DNA from: Geosiphon pyriformis
Taxonomy: Eukaryota; Glomeromycota; Glomeromycetes; Archaeosporales; Geosiphonaceae
Direction: 5' to 3'
DNA length: 64,000 nt
Assembly (NCBI GenBank): GCA_016748015.1
Contig: JAAOMT010000400.1
Coordinates: 446,035 to 510,034 of the forward strand
A program made the translations under genes and the position numbers. The notes beneath the pieces were generated by a model. The model saw only the letters and a program-made list of their open reading frames with translations. It was not told where the DNA came from and ran no database searches. Positions 11,331 to 24,450 of this stretch are shown piece by piece (position 1 is the first letter of the stretch; every line of letters begins with the position of its first letter).

Positions 11331-11799
11331 TTACTTGCAAAAATATCAATGAAATTGTTAAATAGCAGCTTGAATTGTATAAGTTAAAATGAGTCTAAAT
11401 TTCCTAAGTTTATTTGCTTCAATTATTTTGGTTATAGCAAATAACATTCTTTTTGTTTATAAATAATCTGTAATGTAATGTCCACATATTCACACAGTTG
11501 TAAAAAATTTGAAATAGTAATTAATGCTTAATTTTCAACTTTAGTGCTTAAATATCTGATAATAGTTCTATTTAATATTTCTATTGAGTCTTTAGTTATG
11601 TTGTATATTAAAATTTTAATGTGTTTGTGGTTTTTGGCTAATATATAAAAATTAGTGATAACAATTTCTTCTAATCTATAAATAGTAAATTTAACTTTAA
11701 AAATTTGAAATTAATCTTTTTTTTTTTTTTTTATAGCTAATATATATTAATTATATGATAAAATAAAAATTAATTAATAAGTAAAAATAATTTCTTTCT

Positions 11800-13260
11800 G
11801 ATTAATTGTTTTTTTTTCTGCCATATTAACTGGTATTTTTATTCTATCTGTAAATTTAAATTTTTTTTATTCTTTTTGCTGTAATTCTTATATTTTATTT
11901 TATTTTTACTAATATTAATTGAGTTATTTTACCAAAAATAAAAATATTGTCTGTGTTATTTTTTTATTTGGTTTAATGATGTTACTCATAAAGAAAATGT
12001 ATAAAAGAAAATAATAAGAAAACAAATAGACCAATAGAAGAGTAATAATTAGCATGTGAGCACATTGCTCAGTAATATAAAGCAATATCAGAAATTATAA
12101 CATATTGCTCAGCAATGTGAAGCAATATTAGAAAATTAGGGCATATTGCTCAAGAAATTATAGCACATTATACAAGAATGTAAGCAATTTTATAGAACTT
12201 AAATTATGTATATATAGCAAAAGCATTAGAAGCAAAAAAACAAAATAATTACTAATACCTCTCTATTATTATATTTTTATTAAAATTATCAATATCAATA
12301 AATAATTATTCACTATCTAAATCACTTTTCTTACTATTAATACTTTATGTTAATAGTATTAAATACTTGATTATACTGGAATAATAGCTCTTGATTATGG
12401 CTATTGATGGAATACTAACTTTATTATCTTGGCTTATATTTTATTTCTTTAATTTTCTTTTATATTTTATTTCTTGTTGTTGACTAATTGATTAAGGATT
12501 AAGCACTAAGTTATTGACATCAAGAATTGCCTGGTAAAAGACCTCTGCAAGAGGGTAGATACTTGAATTTAAGGATTACTTATCAAAAAATTACCAGTTA
12601 CTACACTGAGAAAAAAATTCGATAGAATTGCAATTCTGGAAGATTATTAATAAAACAATCATTGAATCTCTGTCTATTATACAAAGAACTCCAACCCAAA
12701 ACCTTTAGATTATGAAAACCTTCAGAATAATTACCAATATAATTAGCTATTGAGCACCAAGTTATGAGTTTGTTATTTGATTCAAAACCCTAAATAATCA
12801 CTTGTAACAATGGTATATACTTTTTCTGATTTATTTTGTAGTATTGTACTGAAATTTTCTACATATTTTGCATCAATTATTTCTCTTCTAATATTAATTC
12901 CTTTTTTTACTAAACTAGATTTAAGCATTAATTGGACTATTGTTGTTGTTAGAATTTTTAATGCTATTTTTAAATCAATGCTAATATACAAATAAAGTTC
13001 TAATTTGATAGCAGTTTTTTCAGAATATCTAAAATTAAACTTTGTATTAATATTATGCATATGTTCTGACATAATATTTCTATTATTATTACTAAATTAT
13101 TTAAGTTTCTGCTTCTTTAAAAGATTTAAAAATACAATATATTGTTTGAGATTGTAATTAAAGTTTAAATTGTCATTATTATTGTTGACATTGTAAACAA
13201 AATTGAAATTATTGTTGTCATCATTATTAAAGTTTGAATTAGAATTAAATTTTGATTCTG
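11800..13260 (-). pseudogene. Copy B dUTPase domain, split by a solo LTR
   Basis: 12810-13072 encodes the N-terminal part (RYSEKTAIKLELYLYISIDL, then KSSLVKKGINI and EIIDAKYVEN). The reading resumes after the LTR at 11979 with IKPNKKITQTIFLFLV. The split falls between the codons for YT and IKP in motif IV. Excising 11980-12809 plus one 4-bp duplicate restores the frame. The motif III Asp (IID) is retained here, unlike copies A and C. An Asn-rich linker precedes the domain at about 13140-13260. Confidence 0.75.
11980..12809 (+). repeat. Solo LTR, type II U3 cassette, inside copy B dUTPase
   Basis: Starts TGTTACTCATAAAG and ends CACTTGTAACA. Flanks are ATGA (11976-11979) and ATGG (12810-12813): a 4-bp target duplication with one A/G change. 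It carries the GCACATTGCTC-type array (about 12055-12185) like copy A, a TATGTATATATAGC box (about 12206-12220) and the two stem-loops (about 12325-12400). No internal sequence remains, so it probably arose by LTR-LTR recombination. Confidence 0.85.
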
Positions 13261-13349
13261 ATTCTGAAATACAACTGTTAATTGGTTTTTTTCTTCGAAA
13301 ATCAAATAAATTATATGTAATAATGATTTGTAAATGAGATTACAATTAT

Positions 13350-14620
13350 TACAATATTCGAAATTACTGAAAATTAAACAATATTTAGAAAGTCTAGAGT
13401 TTAATTGTTCTAAATACTGGTTTTGTTTTTCTTAAGTAAATGTTAGATCTTGGTAATATTTGTAGAATTGTTTTGAATTATTCAAAATGTCAATAAATAT
13501 TTTTGAATTTAAAATAAGAATAATGTTGACAAATTCTAATAGATTATTTTTAATTGCTATTATTTTACTAAGTAAAACATTTTTGATTTTGGTACTTGCT
13601 ATTTTCCAGATCTTATTTTTGTTGTGTGAATAACTGTTTAAATGTAAAAGCACTTGGTTTTAAATAGTATTGAAATGTGTTTTTTTGCTTATTTAATTAT
13701 TTATAAGAATTATGTATTGACATAATATGTTGTATGTTTTTTTATAGCTAGAAATGTTATTCTATATTCTTTTGTTAAGTAGTATTTTTCTACAAATGAA
13801 ACATGATTTGTTGTTTTATTTTTTTTGTTATTTTAGATAACCAAAGCATTTTTAGTGACATGTTTTAGAATAGTAACAGATATGTGTCTTGTAGTTTTTT
13901 TTTAACAAGATCCAAGTTCTTATAAATAAAGTTTTTTTTTGTAATTTTTGTATTTAAGTAAGATATAGAGTAGTTGTTTTTTTGGGTTTGAAATTAAATA
14001 TTATATATTTTAACTATTGGCTGTTTTTTCAGTGGCAATAGTGACTTAAAGTTTGTTTTTTTTTGTTTTTTTTCTAGAAAAGTATTAATAATAATTTATT
14101 GTAGTTGTCTTTAGCTTACAAAACTTAATAAGTTTTCCAAATAGAGTTTTTTTTTCAAGCTCAATTAATGATTGTTTTCTTAAAAGAGCTCTGAAGTGAC
14201 TACAGATAACAAGTACTTAAGTATGCTAATTATCAAATATTAACTAGAGCTTTTGAATATTCTAGTTAAGTATAATGTTGGTTTTAAACAGCCAATTATT
14301 ATTAATGAAAGCTTGATACTATATGGCTTCTATTACTAAAACTTTGATTGACATAATAATATTATTAATTTTGAAAAAAAAGTTGTTGATTTTACCAATT
14401 GAAGTCTTTATTATTCTATTAGTAGTGATAATTTTAATACTAATAACTTAATTAGCTTAATAATCTAATTGGTCCATGAATTATTATATAATAATACTAT
14501 CTGCTAACTTGCTATTAAAGATAAATTTAATAGATTAATTATTAATTTTGGCATTAGTGTATATAGCAATAATTAGTTTAATGTCAAGAATAACTTTACT
14601 AAATAAAGATTTTGTTGTTA
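13350..14620 (-). pseudogene. Copy B protease and Cys-rich region
   Basis: This stretch aligns in order with copy A 3560-4920. 13432-13653 matches the linker containing FYKYYQDLTF (copy A FHKYYQNLTL). Cys-codon remnants lie at about 13700-13920. The protease region is about 14325-14610, where the minus strand reads FNSKLADSII in place of the L-D-S/T-G-containing block. Stops are frequent and AT drift is stronger than in copy A, so only colinearity supports the assignment. Confidence 0.5.
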
Positions 14621-15254
14621 ATTCTTCTAATTTGAAAAAAAAAATAACAGCAAGTAACTTGTTTTTTATGATAGTTGCTAATAAAATATTGTTGGTAAGT
14701 AGTTGTGTTAGTGGTTCTGAATTGTTAGATTAAGCATTTTTTAAAATAATTAAGAAACTTAAATAGCTCTAAAAATTTGAATTTTAGATGTATTTACTTT
14801 CCAAACTCCACTGGCATAATTTTGATGGCTAGTTTAATAAATTAGAAATTAATTAGTGTATTATTATTACCAATCTTCAAGTTTGTTGAATATGATTAAT
14901 TCTTGGTCTTTGGTTTTTAGTAGATATTTGAGTTGAAATTTGGAATAATACTTGAATATGTTGAAATTAATAAATAATTTATGATTGTGATAATTAATAA
15001 ATTACAGATGTTGGAGCTTGATAAATAAAAAATACATATATTAATTACTATATTATTGACATGTAATAGAATTGATATTGGTATTGTTTTGATGATGCAT
15101 TATTAGTGTAGTTTAGGATTTAATACTTGTAATTGAGATTTTAATATTAATTTTCTAATTGTTAGTTATTTAATCTTGCTTTACAGTCTATTTTTAGATG
15201 TCTTTGTTTATTACAGTAATAGCAAATATGTATTTTTTGTTGTCATGGTTAATT

Positions 15255-15256
<2 letters not shown>

Positions 15257-15296
<40 letters not shown>
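15257..15296. repeat. (AAT)n microsatellite in copy B gag
   Basis: About 13 AAT units in a row. The homologous place in copy A has only a few, so the tract expanded after the copies separated. Confidence 0.85.
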
Positions 15297-15299
<3 letters not shown>

Positions 15300-15789
15300 T
15301 AACTAATTTTGAAATTAATTAAAGTTTTCTGAATTGTCACAATATTGAAAAGACTGATAAATTGCTTGATTGTTAGTTAAGTATTTTTTTTATTTTCTGA
15401 TTAATAGCTTTGCCAAATTGTTTCAATTTGGTATTCAATTCAGATAATTTATTTATTATTAGATTTATAACTTGAGTGTGGTTGGCTTTGAGCTTGGCTA
15501 ATTCAAAATTTTTGGCATAGATAACTGTATTTTGAAATATATTTAAATGCATTGAGTATACTTATTGTAATAAACTACTGTGTAATCCATAAATAAATTG
15601 ATTCAAGATCTGTAATACTGTAAAGTAATCAGTTTCAATTGCTTGAATTTAGTGCAGATTTTAATAAAAATATTCTAAATACATGATAATTGTTTTAATA
15701 TCAATTTTTTTAATAGTAATAAACTTAGTTAATAATCAGTTAATGCTATTATAATTACTGAAATATTGTAAAAATGTGGTTTTGAACAT

Positions 15790-16152
15790 TGTTACAAGTG
15801 ATTATTTGGGATCTCAAATCCAATAACAAATCTATAACTTGGTGCTAATAGCTAGTATGATTTTTATAATTTGAAAGTTTTGGTTGAGTTCTTTGTATAA
15901 TGGACAGAGATTTAATGATTGTTTTCAATAGCTTTCTGGAATCACAATTCTGTCAATTTTTTCTTAGCTTGATAGCTGGCAATCCTCTAATAAGCAATCT
16001 ATGATTCTTATGCATTCTACCTACTTGCAGAGATCTTTTACCAGACAATCCTTGATGTCAATAACTTAGCACTTAATTTTTAATCAATTAGTCAGCAACA
16101 AAAAATAACAAAAGAAAAAAAAAAAAAAAAAANNNNNNNNNNNNNNNNNNNN

Positions 16153-16194
<42 letters not shown>

Positions 16195-16771
16195 AATAAG
16201 CCAAGGCAATAAATATTAGTATCCTGTCAATAGCCATGATCAAAAACTATTGTTCTAATGTAATTAAGTATTAATTACTATTAACATTTAGAGTTGATAG
16301 CAAGCAATTAGATTTGAGATGCTAAATAAGTATATTTATTGATATTTTGGAATGATATGTTTTTAATTAGAAATAGTAACTAATGAATTTCTGTCTGGGG
16401 ATTCTTTCTTTTTTTGTTTTTAATGCTATTGCTATATATACATATTTTTTAGTTTTACAGAATTGCTTTGGATTATCTGTTTTTGCTAGCTATTACTTTA
16501 TTTTCTTACATTATAACTAATTATCTTATGTTATAACATGTTTCTTGATATTATTACATATTATTCTGTGTTATCCTGTATTATAACATGTTATCTTATA
16601 TTATAACACATTATTCTGTGTTATTCTGTATTATAACATATTATCCTACATTATAATGCATTATCTAATATTATTATGTATTATTCTGTGTCCTTTCATA
16701 TTTCATCATGTTTTTCTAGGTCATGTTTTTCCTTTTTTCTTTGATTGGCTTTTCTTCTCCAAGTAATAACA
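15790..16771 (-). repeat. LTR, type III U3 cassette, inside copy B gag
   Basis: The plus strand begins TGTTACAAGTGATT and ends near AGTAATAACA. The minus-strand U3 contains a degenerate array of ATAACA/ATTATAACA units (about 16500-16690), unlike the arrays in A or D but like the copy C 3' LTR. A TATA box (TGCTATATATACA on plus, about 16431-16446) and both stem-loops are present. The 20-N gap lies in an A-rich run. No PBS or pol flanks it, so it appears solo. Its right edge and target duplication are unclear. Confidence 0.7.
16133..16152. other. Assembly gap (20 N)
   Basis: Twenty Ns between two poly-A tracts inside an LTR. The true length is unknown; it is probably a homopolymer sequencing failure. 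Confidence 0.99.
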
Positions 16772-16964
16772 TGTTAAAAATTTGTGGCTTGTTTATTAAA
16801 CTTTAATACTATAAGTCTGTAGTATTTTGCAAAAAGTATAAGATAACTTAAAGTGCTCTGGCATCATTTTATTTATTAACTGCAATAACTTTTATTATAT
16901 TATTTAGTTATGCTTAAGTATTGTCTTTTTTATTAGTGAATTTCTCAATTTTTGTGATTGGTGC

Positions 16965-17753
16965 TATTACTCATAGAAATTAGAAATTATAATAATAGGT
17001 AAAATAGTCAATCAGAAATAGGCATAGTAAAATAAAGAATTTTAGAATTCTAAAATTCTCTTAAAAAATTGCAGGATTTCCAAGATTCTCATGTAACACA
17101 AATTATGTATATATAGTAAGAGTGTTAAAAGCAGAAAAATATGCAAAATTAAATAGAATTCAGAACCACAATATTTTTCCTTCAAAAGATAGTTTTTTAT
17201 AACTTAAAATAGAAATCTATTAGTATTAAATAAAAATATTTAATTATCATCCAATTTATATTATTATTATTTGATTAAAAATATTAATCACTTTTCCATT
17301 ATTAACACTTTATGTTGATAGAATCCAATACTTAATCATATTAAACTAATAGCTTTTGATTATGGCTATTAATAGGATATTAATTTTTTATTTTTATTTC
17401 TTATTTTTTTTATTTTTTTTTATTTTTTTTAGTTTTTTTTGTTTCATTTTTTTGTTTTACTAATTAATAAAAAAAATTAAGTGTTAAGTATTTGACATTA
17501 AAAATAGTCTGGTAAAAAACTTAAGAATAAGAATAGAAATTTAAAGATAGCTTACCAGAAAAGCATAATTGTTAGAATAAACCAGCCACTATATTGAAGA
17601 AAAAAATTCACAGAAAAAACCATTAATTAAATCTCTGTTCATTATACAAAAAACTCAACCAAAATCTTCAGAAATTATCAACATTACCAGCTATTGAGCA
17701 CCAAGTTATGAATTTGTTATTTGTTCCAACATTCTAAATAATTATTTATAATA
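16965..17753 (+). repeat. LTR, type I U3 cassette, inside copy B gag
   Basis: Starts TATTACTCATAG (TG to TA) and ends ATTTATAATA (from CTTGTAACA). The U3 shows the GAATTC/GCAGGATT-type array at about 17035-17095, TATGTATATATAG at about 17104-17116 and the CTTTATGTTGATAG stem-loop near 17310. It is strongly C-to-T drifted. Flanks do not give a clear target duplication. Copy B gag homology resumes on both sides. Confidence 0.65.
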
Positions 17754-18685
17754 ATATATAGACTATTAATACAAGTTGTTATTGTTATGATTGTTAAGAA
17801 GTGACAATTGATGCTATTAGTAATTAATTAATCAAAATGACTGAAGATAAGTTTTGTTAAGTAAGATTTGGATTGTTTGGGTTTTGCTGAGTTTGAACAA
17901 TTAAAGTTTAGACTTTTAGATTATTTAAAATTAAGTTTTAATTATTTTTTTTCTGATCACAGTTTTTTTTTTTCTGAATTAGTGTCTGTCCAATTATTGG
18001 TAGATTTAAAATTTGGTTAAGGTAACAGTAATTGAAGTCTTAATAGTATCATTGGTCATGATTTAAATTCTTTAAAAAAATTGTCATAAGTTTCTAATAA
18101 TTTGGTTTTTTCCTGATTATTTTAAAATAGTACTTATGACAATGGTGTTTTCAACATAGATGCAGCTGTTAATTTTATTTGGATAATGCTTCTAGATGTA
18201 TAATAGTATAACAGATAAATAGGTAAAATGACTTTTGGTTTTTTTCAAATAAACAATTGTATTTTTTTTGGTGTTTTTGTTAAAGTTTGTAACTTTTTTT
18301 TTCTTTGTTTACAAAGATAGTAGAAAATTTCTGTTGAATATAATTTTCAATTTTTCGATTTATTTTTGTGATTAATAGGGTAAATAAATAATATTGTAAA
18401 AACATAATGCTTTGAAGTAATTTACTGTAGAAATTTTTGAGAATAGTTTCTAGATCTTTTTAGTCTTCTAAGTATAATAAAATTTTTATATTAATATAGA
18501 AGTTAAAAGCTAATTCTGCTGGCCAATAGTAACTTATTAATTTAAAATAAGTTTGATAATATTAAAATAAAGCTTTCATGAATTTCAAGTAGTTTGTTTT
18601 TATTATTTTTGATTCTGTTACTGTTTTAAATAATAGATATTAATATTGATTCTTTATTAGATTATACTTTATAGAAAGCACCAAA

Positions 18686-19551
18686 TATTACAAGTGATTA
18701 TTTGAGATATTGGAACAAATAACAAATCATAATTTGGTGCTTAATAGTTGTTGATATTAGTAATTTCTAAAGATTTTAGTTGAATTTTTTGTATAATAAA
18801 TAGAGATTCAGTTAATTATTTTCTTCAATTTCTGTTTTCAGTATGATAACCAATTTATTTTGGCAGTTATGTCTTTTTGGTAAGTTATTTTTAAGTTTTT
18901 ATACCCTTGTTTTATGGGTTTTTTACCAGACTATCTTTAATATCAATTATTTAATACTTAATTCCTTAATTAATTAGTAAACAACAAAGAAATAAAATAA
19001 AAAAAAATAAAAAAAAATAAAAAATGAAATAAGAAATTAATATCTTATCAATAATTATAATTAAGAGTTATTAGTCTAATATAGTTAAGTATTGAATTTT
19101 ATTAACATAGATTGTTAATAGTACAGAATTAATTAATATTTTTTAATCAAGTAATAATAATATAAATTTGAATAATAAAAAATATTTTTATTAATATAAG
19201 TATGATTCTATTTCAAGTTATAAAAAACTATTTTTTAAAGAGAGAAATATTGGATAATTACTTATTATTAACTACTGTTCTAACTGTTTTAAATTACTGT
19301 TTTTGCTTTTAATATTTTTACTATATATACAATTTATATTATACAAGATTCCTTAAAATTTTTCATTTTTTTGAAAGAAATCTTGGAATTTTAGAATTTT
19401 GCAATTTTGCAATTTCTTAAAAAAAATTCTGAAATTTTGGAATTTTAAAATCCTGCAATTTTTAAGAAAAATTCTGGAATTCTTCTTTTTACTATGTTTT
19501 TTTTATTGGTTATTTTTCTATCTATTATAATTTCTATTTTTATAAGTAATA
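18686..19551 (-). repeat. 5' LTR of copy B, type I U3 cassette
   Basis: The plus strand begins TATTACAAGTG after CACCAAA (PBS remnant) and ends TATAAGTAATA. The minus U3 has tandem AATTC/TTGCAAAATTC-like units (about 19345-19490), a TATA box (plus ACTATATATACA, about 19319-19331) and remnants of both stem-loops. It abuts copy C directly at 19552, so B appears to have integrated into C. Confidence 0.7.
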
Positions 19552-19554
19552 CTA

Positions 19555-20790
19555 CTATATATACTAATGTCAAAGTTGATAATCATTCTATCAAATTAAT
19601 TTTTAATAATAAATTAACAGACAGTATTATCACATGTTAACTTATGAACTAATTAAGTTACTAAGTTAATTAAACTATCAGCATTAGAATTATTACTGCT
19701 AATAGAACAATAAAAACTTTTATTGGTAAAATTGATAACTTTTTTTTCAAAGTTAATGGCATTATTATACTTATTAAAGTTTTAGTTATAGAAGTTATGT
19801 AGTATTAAGCTTTTGTTAATAACAACTGATTTTTTAAGACTAATATTGTGCTTAACTAAAATACTTAGAAGCTTTAGCTCAATTATAATGATTAACAAAG
19901 TTAAGTACTGACTATTTATAGTTATTTTAAAACTCATTTAAAAGAACAACTATTGATTAAATAGAGAAAAAAAAAGAAAAACTTATTTGAAAAACATATC
20001 AAGTCTCTTGGGCCAAAAAAAAACATAATAAGTTGTCATTAATGTTTACATAAAAAAAAAGAGGAAAAAAAAGACAAATTTTAAATTACTATTGCCAAAA
20101 ACAAATTAATTAACAGTTAATATATTCTATATTTAACACTAAAACCATGGAAACAACCATCTTATATTCTATTTAAATACAAAAATTACAAGAAAAAGTT
20201 TTTATTCATAAGAATTTGCATTTTACCAAAAAAAATATAAAACACATATCTGTTACTATTATAAAATATGCTACTAAAAATGCTTTAAATACTTAAAATA
20301 GCAGAGAAATATGACAATAAATTTTGCTTAGCTTGTAATAAAATTTTTCCAAACAAGAGAATATGGAACAATATTTCTAATCAAGAAAAAATATACAATA
20401 AATTGTATTAATACACAATTTTTATTAATAACTAGGTAAACAAAAAAATGCTGTATAAAACAAAGCTCTTTTATGCTTGAATAGTTATCTATATAATAAA
20501 AACAAGATCTAAAGAATAATAATAAACAAAATTGAAAGTATGTCTTTAAGTAAAATCTGAAAAATCAAAAACAACTTACTGAAATCTGTTAATACTGTTC
20601 TTATTTCAAATTCAGATATCTTTGTCAACATTATAAGTGATCCAAAACAATTTTATGAATATTACCAAGAGTTAACACTTACTCAAAAAAAGCAAGAGCA
20701 GTATTTAAAACAATTAAACCCTAGATTCTGTAAATATTGTCTAATTTCCAATAATTTTGAATATTGTAATAAGTATAATCTTATCTACAA
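19555..20790 (+). pseudogene. Copy C protease and Cys-rich region
   Basis: 19560-19800 reads KVDNHSIKLIFNNKLTDSII, matching copy A VDDQFIKLILNSSSADSII. 20300-20430 reads NKFCLACNKIFPNKRIWNNI, matching the CLMC block of copy A, with Trp kept where A has a stop. A further FCKYCLISNN lies near 20730. This confirms that the CxxC region is a shared part of the family. Stops and frame changes are frequent. Confidence 0.6.
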
Positions 20791-20848
20791 TTTACTACTG
20801 CACATAATCTATTCAATCTTTAAAAAAAAACTAATTAATAAGTATACT

Positions 20849-21495
20849 TTGAAATTCAAATTGAAATTTAATTACAATTCAGACTTTAATAATAATAATA
20901 ACATTAGTTTTAATAGTATTAATAATAACAATAATAACAATTTAAACTCAGATCTAAACTTCAAATACTATATCATGTTTTTAGATCTTTTTATAAAACA
21001 GGAATTAAATAGTTCAGTAATAATAATAAGAGTATTATGTCAAAATTTGTGTATAATACTAGGATTTGAATTCAGATATTTTGGAAAAGTTGCTATTATA
21101 TTGAAACTCTATTTATACATTAGTATAGATTTGAAAATAGCTCTAGAAATTCTGACAATAATAATAATTTAATTAATATTTAGATTTAGTTTAGCAAAAA
21201 AAGAAATTAACATTAATAAAAAAATAATTAATATAGAATATATAAAAAATATTATTGCAATATTACAAAATAAATCAGAAAAAGGATATACTATTGAACT
21301 AAATAAAAAAATAGCACAAACAATATTTCTGTTTTTGATGAAAATAGCTTAATTAGTGCCAATAAGAACAAGAAAAAAGTTAAAGATAATAATAAAAAGA
21401 ATAAATAAGTTTAGATTAATAGAAAAAATAGAATTACCAGTTAATATAGCAAAAGAAGAAATAATTAACCAGAAAAAAATTATTTTTACTCATTA
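20849..21495 (+). pseudogene. Copy C dUTPase domain
   Basis: An Asn-rich linker (20880-20950) is followed by RYFGKVAIILKLYLYISIDL (motif I region), SLAKKEININ (motif II), KIINIEYIKNI (motif III), ELNKKIAQTIFLFL (motif IV) and a degraded motif V (RINKFRLIEKI). The motif III Asp is Asn. Two frame stops interrupt it. The immediately following frame 21548-21772 (KDQIPTIISDF near its end) matches the dUTPase-RT linker of copy A. Confidence 0.75.
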
Positions 21496-21879
21496 ATCAA
21501 TTTCTATTTTATCATATAATCAATATATCTTAGTTATTAAGAAAAAAGTGAAAAATCAACTTCAGATTTTTAAAATAAAATCTATTATTTGTGAATTAGG
21601 AGAGATTGTTATTATTAATCTATATATACTAGCCAAAAATCATAAACACATTAAAATTTCAATATATAATATAACTAGAAACTCAATAGAAATACTAAAT
21701 AGAACTATTATTAGATACTTAAATACTAAAGTTAAGGATCAAATACCAACTATTATTTCAGATTTTCTATAATTTTGTGAATATGTAAATATTATATTAT
21801 AAACTATTTACAAATAAAAAAAATATTATTTGCTACAGCCAAAATAGCTAAAACAAATAAATTTAGAAAATTTAAATTT

Positions 21880-23210
21880 ATTTCAAAGAATACAACTTTA
21901 GCTATTACTTGATAATTTCAATAATATTTTTGCTAGTAAAAATAAATTTGGTAAAACAGACATTATTTAGCATCAGATTAAAACTGAAAATACTATGCTA
22001 ATTAAGCAAAAAGCATACTAAGTACCATCTACTAGCTATAAAATTATTTGACAAGAAATCAACTATATGTTAAGCAAAGAGTTAATTTAATTATTAATAA
22101 ATTCATAATTATTATCAGTTATATTTATTTAGAAAAAAAATAGAAAAATTTGGTTTTGTATAGATTATAAAAAGCTTAACAATATTACTTGTAAAGACAA
22201 TTATTTAATTCTACTAATTCAGAAATTATTTAATGTTTTTGAAAAAAAATATAATTTTCAATATTAGACTTAGATAGTAGTTACTGACAAGTAGTCATAA
22301 ATTTAACTAATAAAGAGAAAACAGCATTTACTACAAAAAAAAAGAATTTTAAATTCGATATTATGTCTTTTGACTTAATATTTCAACCATCTTTTAATAA
22401 TTAATAAAAATTATTTATACTAAATTGCTATGAAAATCAATAATAATCTACTTAAATAATACCAATATGTTTTCTAAAACATTTAATAATTATTTTTACT
22501 ATCTTTAACAAGTATTTGAAAAATTGAAAAGAACAAACTAAAATTAAATACTATTAAATGCTTTTTTGAAAAAAAAAATCTCAAGTTTTTAGAACATATT
22601 ATTAGCAAAAATAACATTAAAACAGATTTAAATAAGATTAAAATAGTTAAAAACTTTCTAGTACTAATCAATCTTATTAAACTTTAATTATTTTTAAGAT
22701 TTGCCAGATACTATTAATGTTTTATTCACAACTTCCTTAAGTTGGCTCAATTATTTTATCAACTTCAAGCCAAGAACACCAAATATAAATGAACAAAAAA
22801 ACAACAAAAAACTTTTAATACATTATAAAAAAACTTATTTAAACTTTAGTATTAATTTATTCAAATCATAGCAAACTATTTATTATTATTACAGATGTAT
22901 TTGGTTAAATATTAAAAGCAGTATTATTACAAAAAAAATCAAAAATTGACCAGAATATTCAAAAACATATGTTAGCCAAAGTTTGAGTACAGCTAAAAAA
23001 AACTATAAAATATTAGCATTAAAACATTTAACAATCTATTAGGCTGTTATTAAATAGAAAAAATATTTAAATCAAAAATTTAATGTATATACCAATCACA
23101 AAAAATTAACATTAATTCAAAAACAAGAATTTAAAAATGATTAATATGTAAGATAAAAAATATAATTATTATAGTATATTATAAAAAGAGAAAAAATAAA
23201 AATATTAATA
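21880..23210 (+). pseudogene. Copy C RT and RNase H domains
   Basis: The RT palm box at 22449-22460 reads YLNN, one step worse than YLDN in A and B. The N-terminal block NRKIWFCIDYKKLN lies near 22140. RNase H starts near 22870 with a degraded TDA-like block, then an SLSTAKKNYKILALKHL-like segment. Frame breaks and stops are abundant. Confidence 0.7.
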
Positions 23211-23469
23211 ATTTATTATGTTAAGACATATCTAAAACATTTTCAACCAGAAAAATAAATCAGAAGATGAATACACAAAAATATTAACAACTTTAATATT
23301 ATATTAATATTCAACAGTTCAAAAAAAATTTATCTTAAAAAGAACAAAACAACATAAAACAACAATTAAAATACTATATAATTTATTAAAATATACTATA
23401 TTAGAAAAACAAAAAAGAACCAAACCAGTCATTCAAAGTCATTACAGAATTAGAAAAAAAAAACAATAC

Positions 23470-24450
23470 TGTTTAACATATATTTTGATCTAATAACAAA
23501 ACACTTTTATAAAGAAGCCACAATAAAAAAAACCAGAAAAAGATATTATTGGCCATTAATGTATTTAGATATTATTTAATATGTGCAAAATTGTGATGCT
23601 TATTAGAAAAAAAAAAGTTAGATCCAATAAACCACTAAAACCAATTAAAGTAAAACAACTATTTGATTAAATTAAAATTAATTTAGTTAAACTATTGATA
23701 ATAACCAGTAAAAACAACTAATATATACCAGTTATTATAAACTATCTTACAAAATAACTAGAAGTCAAAGCTATTTAAAGAGCAAATACAGAATCTGTAG
23801 CCAAATTTATATATCAAGATTTGATTTGGCAATATAAATATCCAAAAAAATTGTTATCAGATTAAGAAACTTATTTTGTAAACAAAATATTTACAGAATT
23901 AAGTCAAAAATTTAGAATAAAAAAACCATTATCATTTTTATATTATCTACAAATCAATGGCTTAATTAAAAAATTTAATAAAACATTATGTAAAACAATA
24001 GCCAAAATCAGCCAAAAAAACCAAAACAAATAAGATTTGTTTATATTATAAGTATTATTTACTTATTAAATAATAAAACAAGATATAATATAAACAATAC
24101 TATTTAAGTTAGTATATAAAAAAATAGCAATATTACTAATAGAAATAGATATTTACACATATCCAATAGAATCAATAATAGAAATTAACATTTAAGAAAC
24201 ACTTTTGTGAAGAACTTATTACTTAATAGAAATACTAGAAAAAAAAAGCAGTTAATAATATTCAAAGATCATAGAAAAAATAAAAAAAATAACATAATAA
24301 TTAGTTATCAAACAAACCAGTTGAATTCAAGATAAAAAACAAAATACTCTTATATCATACCAAAATAAAAAACCATGGAGTAAAAAATTTAATTCCAAAT
24401 AGAATGATCTATTTTACATTAAAAAAATTCTGGAAAATAGAGCCTATAAG
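23470..24450 (+). pseudogene. Copy C integrase
   Basis: The zinc-binding N-domain is visible at 23500-23615: HFYKEATIKKTRKRYYWP, then YVQNCDAY in place of a CDAC. The core follows with IINYLTK near 23740, FIYQDLIWQY near 23810, LLSD and ETYFVN near 23860, and LQINGLIKKFNKTL near 23950. These match the order of retroviral-type integrase blocks, but the expected catalytic Asp in INLV-like context is Asn and stops are present. Confidence 0.7.

Larger units (their letters stand above)
14620..18680 (-). pseudogene. Copy B gag region, interrupted by two LTRs
   Basis: Three blocks (14620-15789, 16772-16964, 17754-18680) are colinear with copy A gag. The knuckle remnant is at about 15185-15245. 15440-15780 matches copy A 5660-6020. 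16772-16964 matches copy A 6040-6200. 18620-18680 matches the gag start beside the PBS. Frames are unreadable over long distances. Function would be capsid/nucleocapsid, as for copy A. Confidence 0.55.
8016..19551 (-). mobile_element. Ty3/gypsy element copy B, degenerate, with nested LTR insertions
   Basis: Minus-strand element of the same family as A: 5' LTR at 18686-19551, PBS remnant near 18680, gag, protease, Cys-rich region, dUTPase, RT, RNase H and integrase down to about 8200. Three LTRs have landed inside it (11980-12809 plus strand, 15790-16771 minus, 16965-17753 plus). It is more AT-drifted than A. Its 3' end abuts the LTR at 7170-8015. Removing the inserted LTRs restores colinearity with copy A across dUTPase and gag. 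Confidence 0.8.

Noticed and set aside
15786-16775. Target duplication of the LTR at 15790-16771
   Set aside because: ACAT occurs at both edges only if the LTR end is redrawn; the right terminus is too mutated to decide.
16961-17757. Pairing of the LTRs at 15790 and 16965 as one element
   Set aside because: They are in opposite orientation, differ in U3 cassette and enclose copy B gag sequence, not an element interior.
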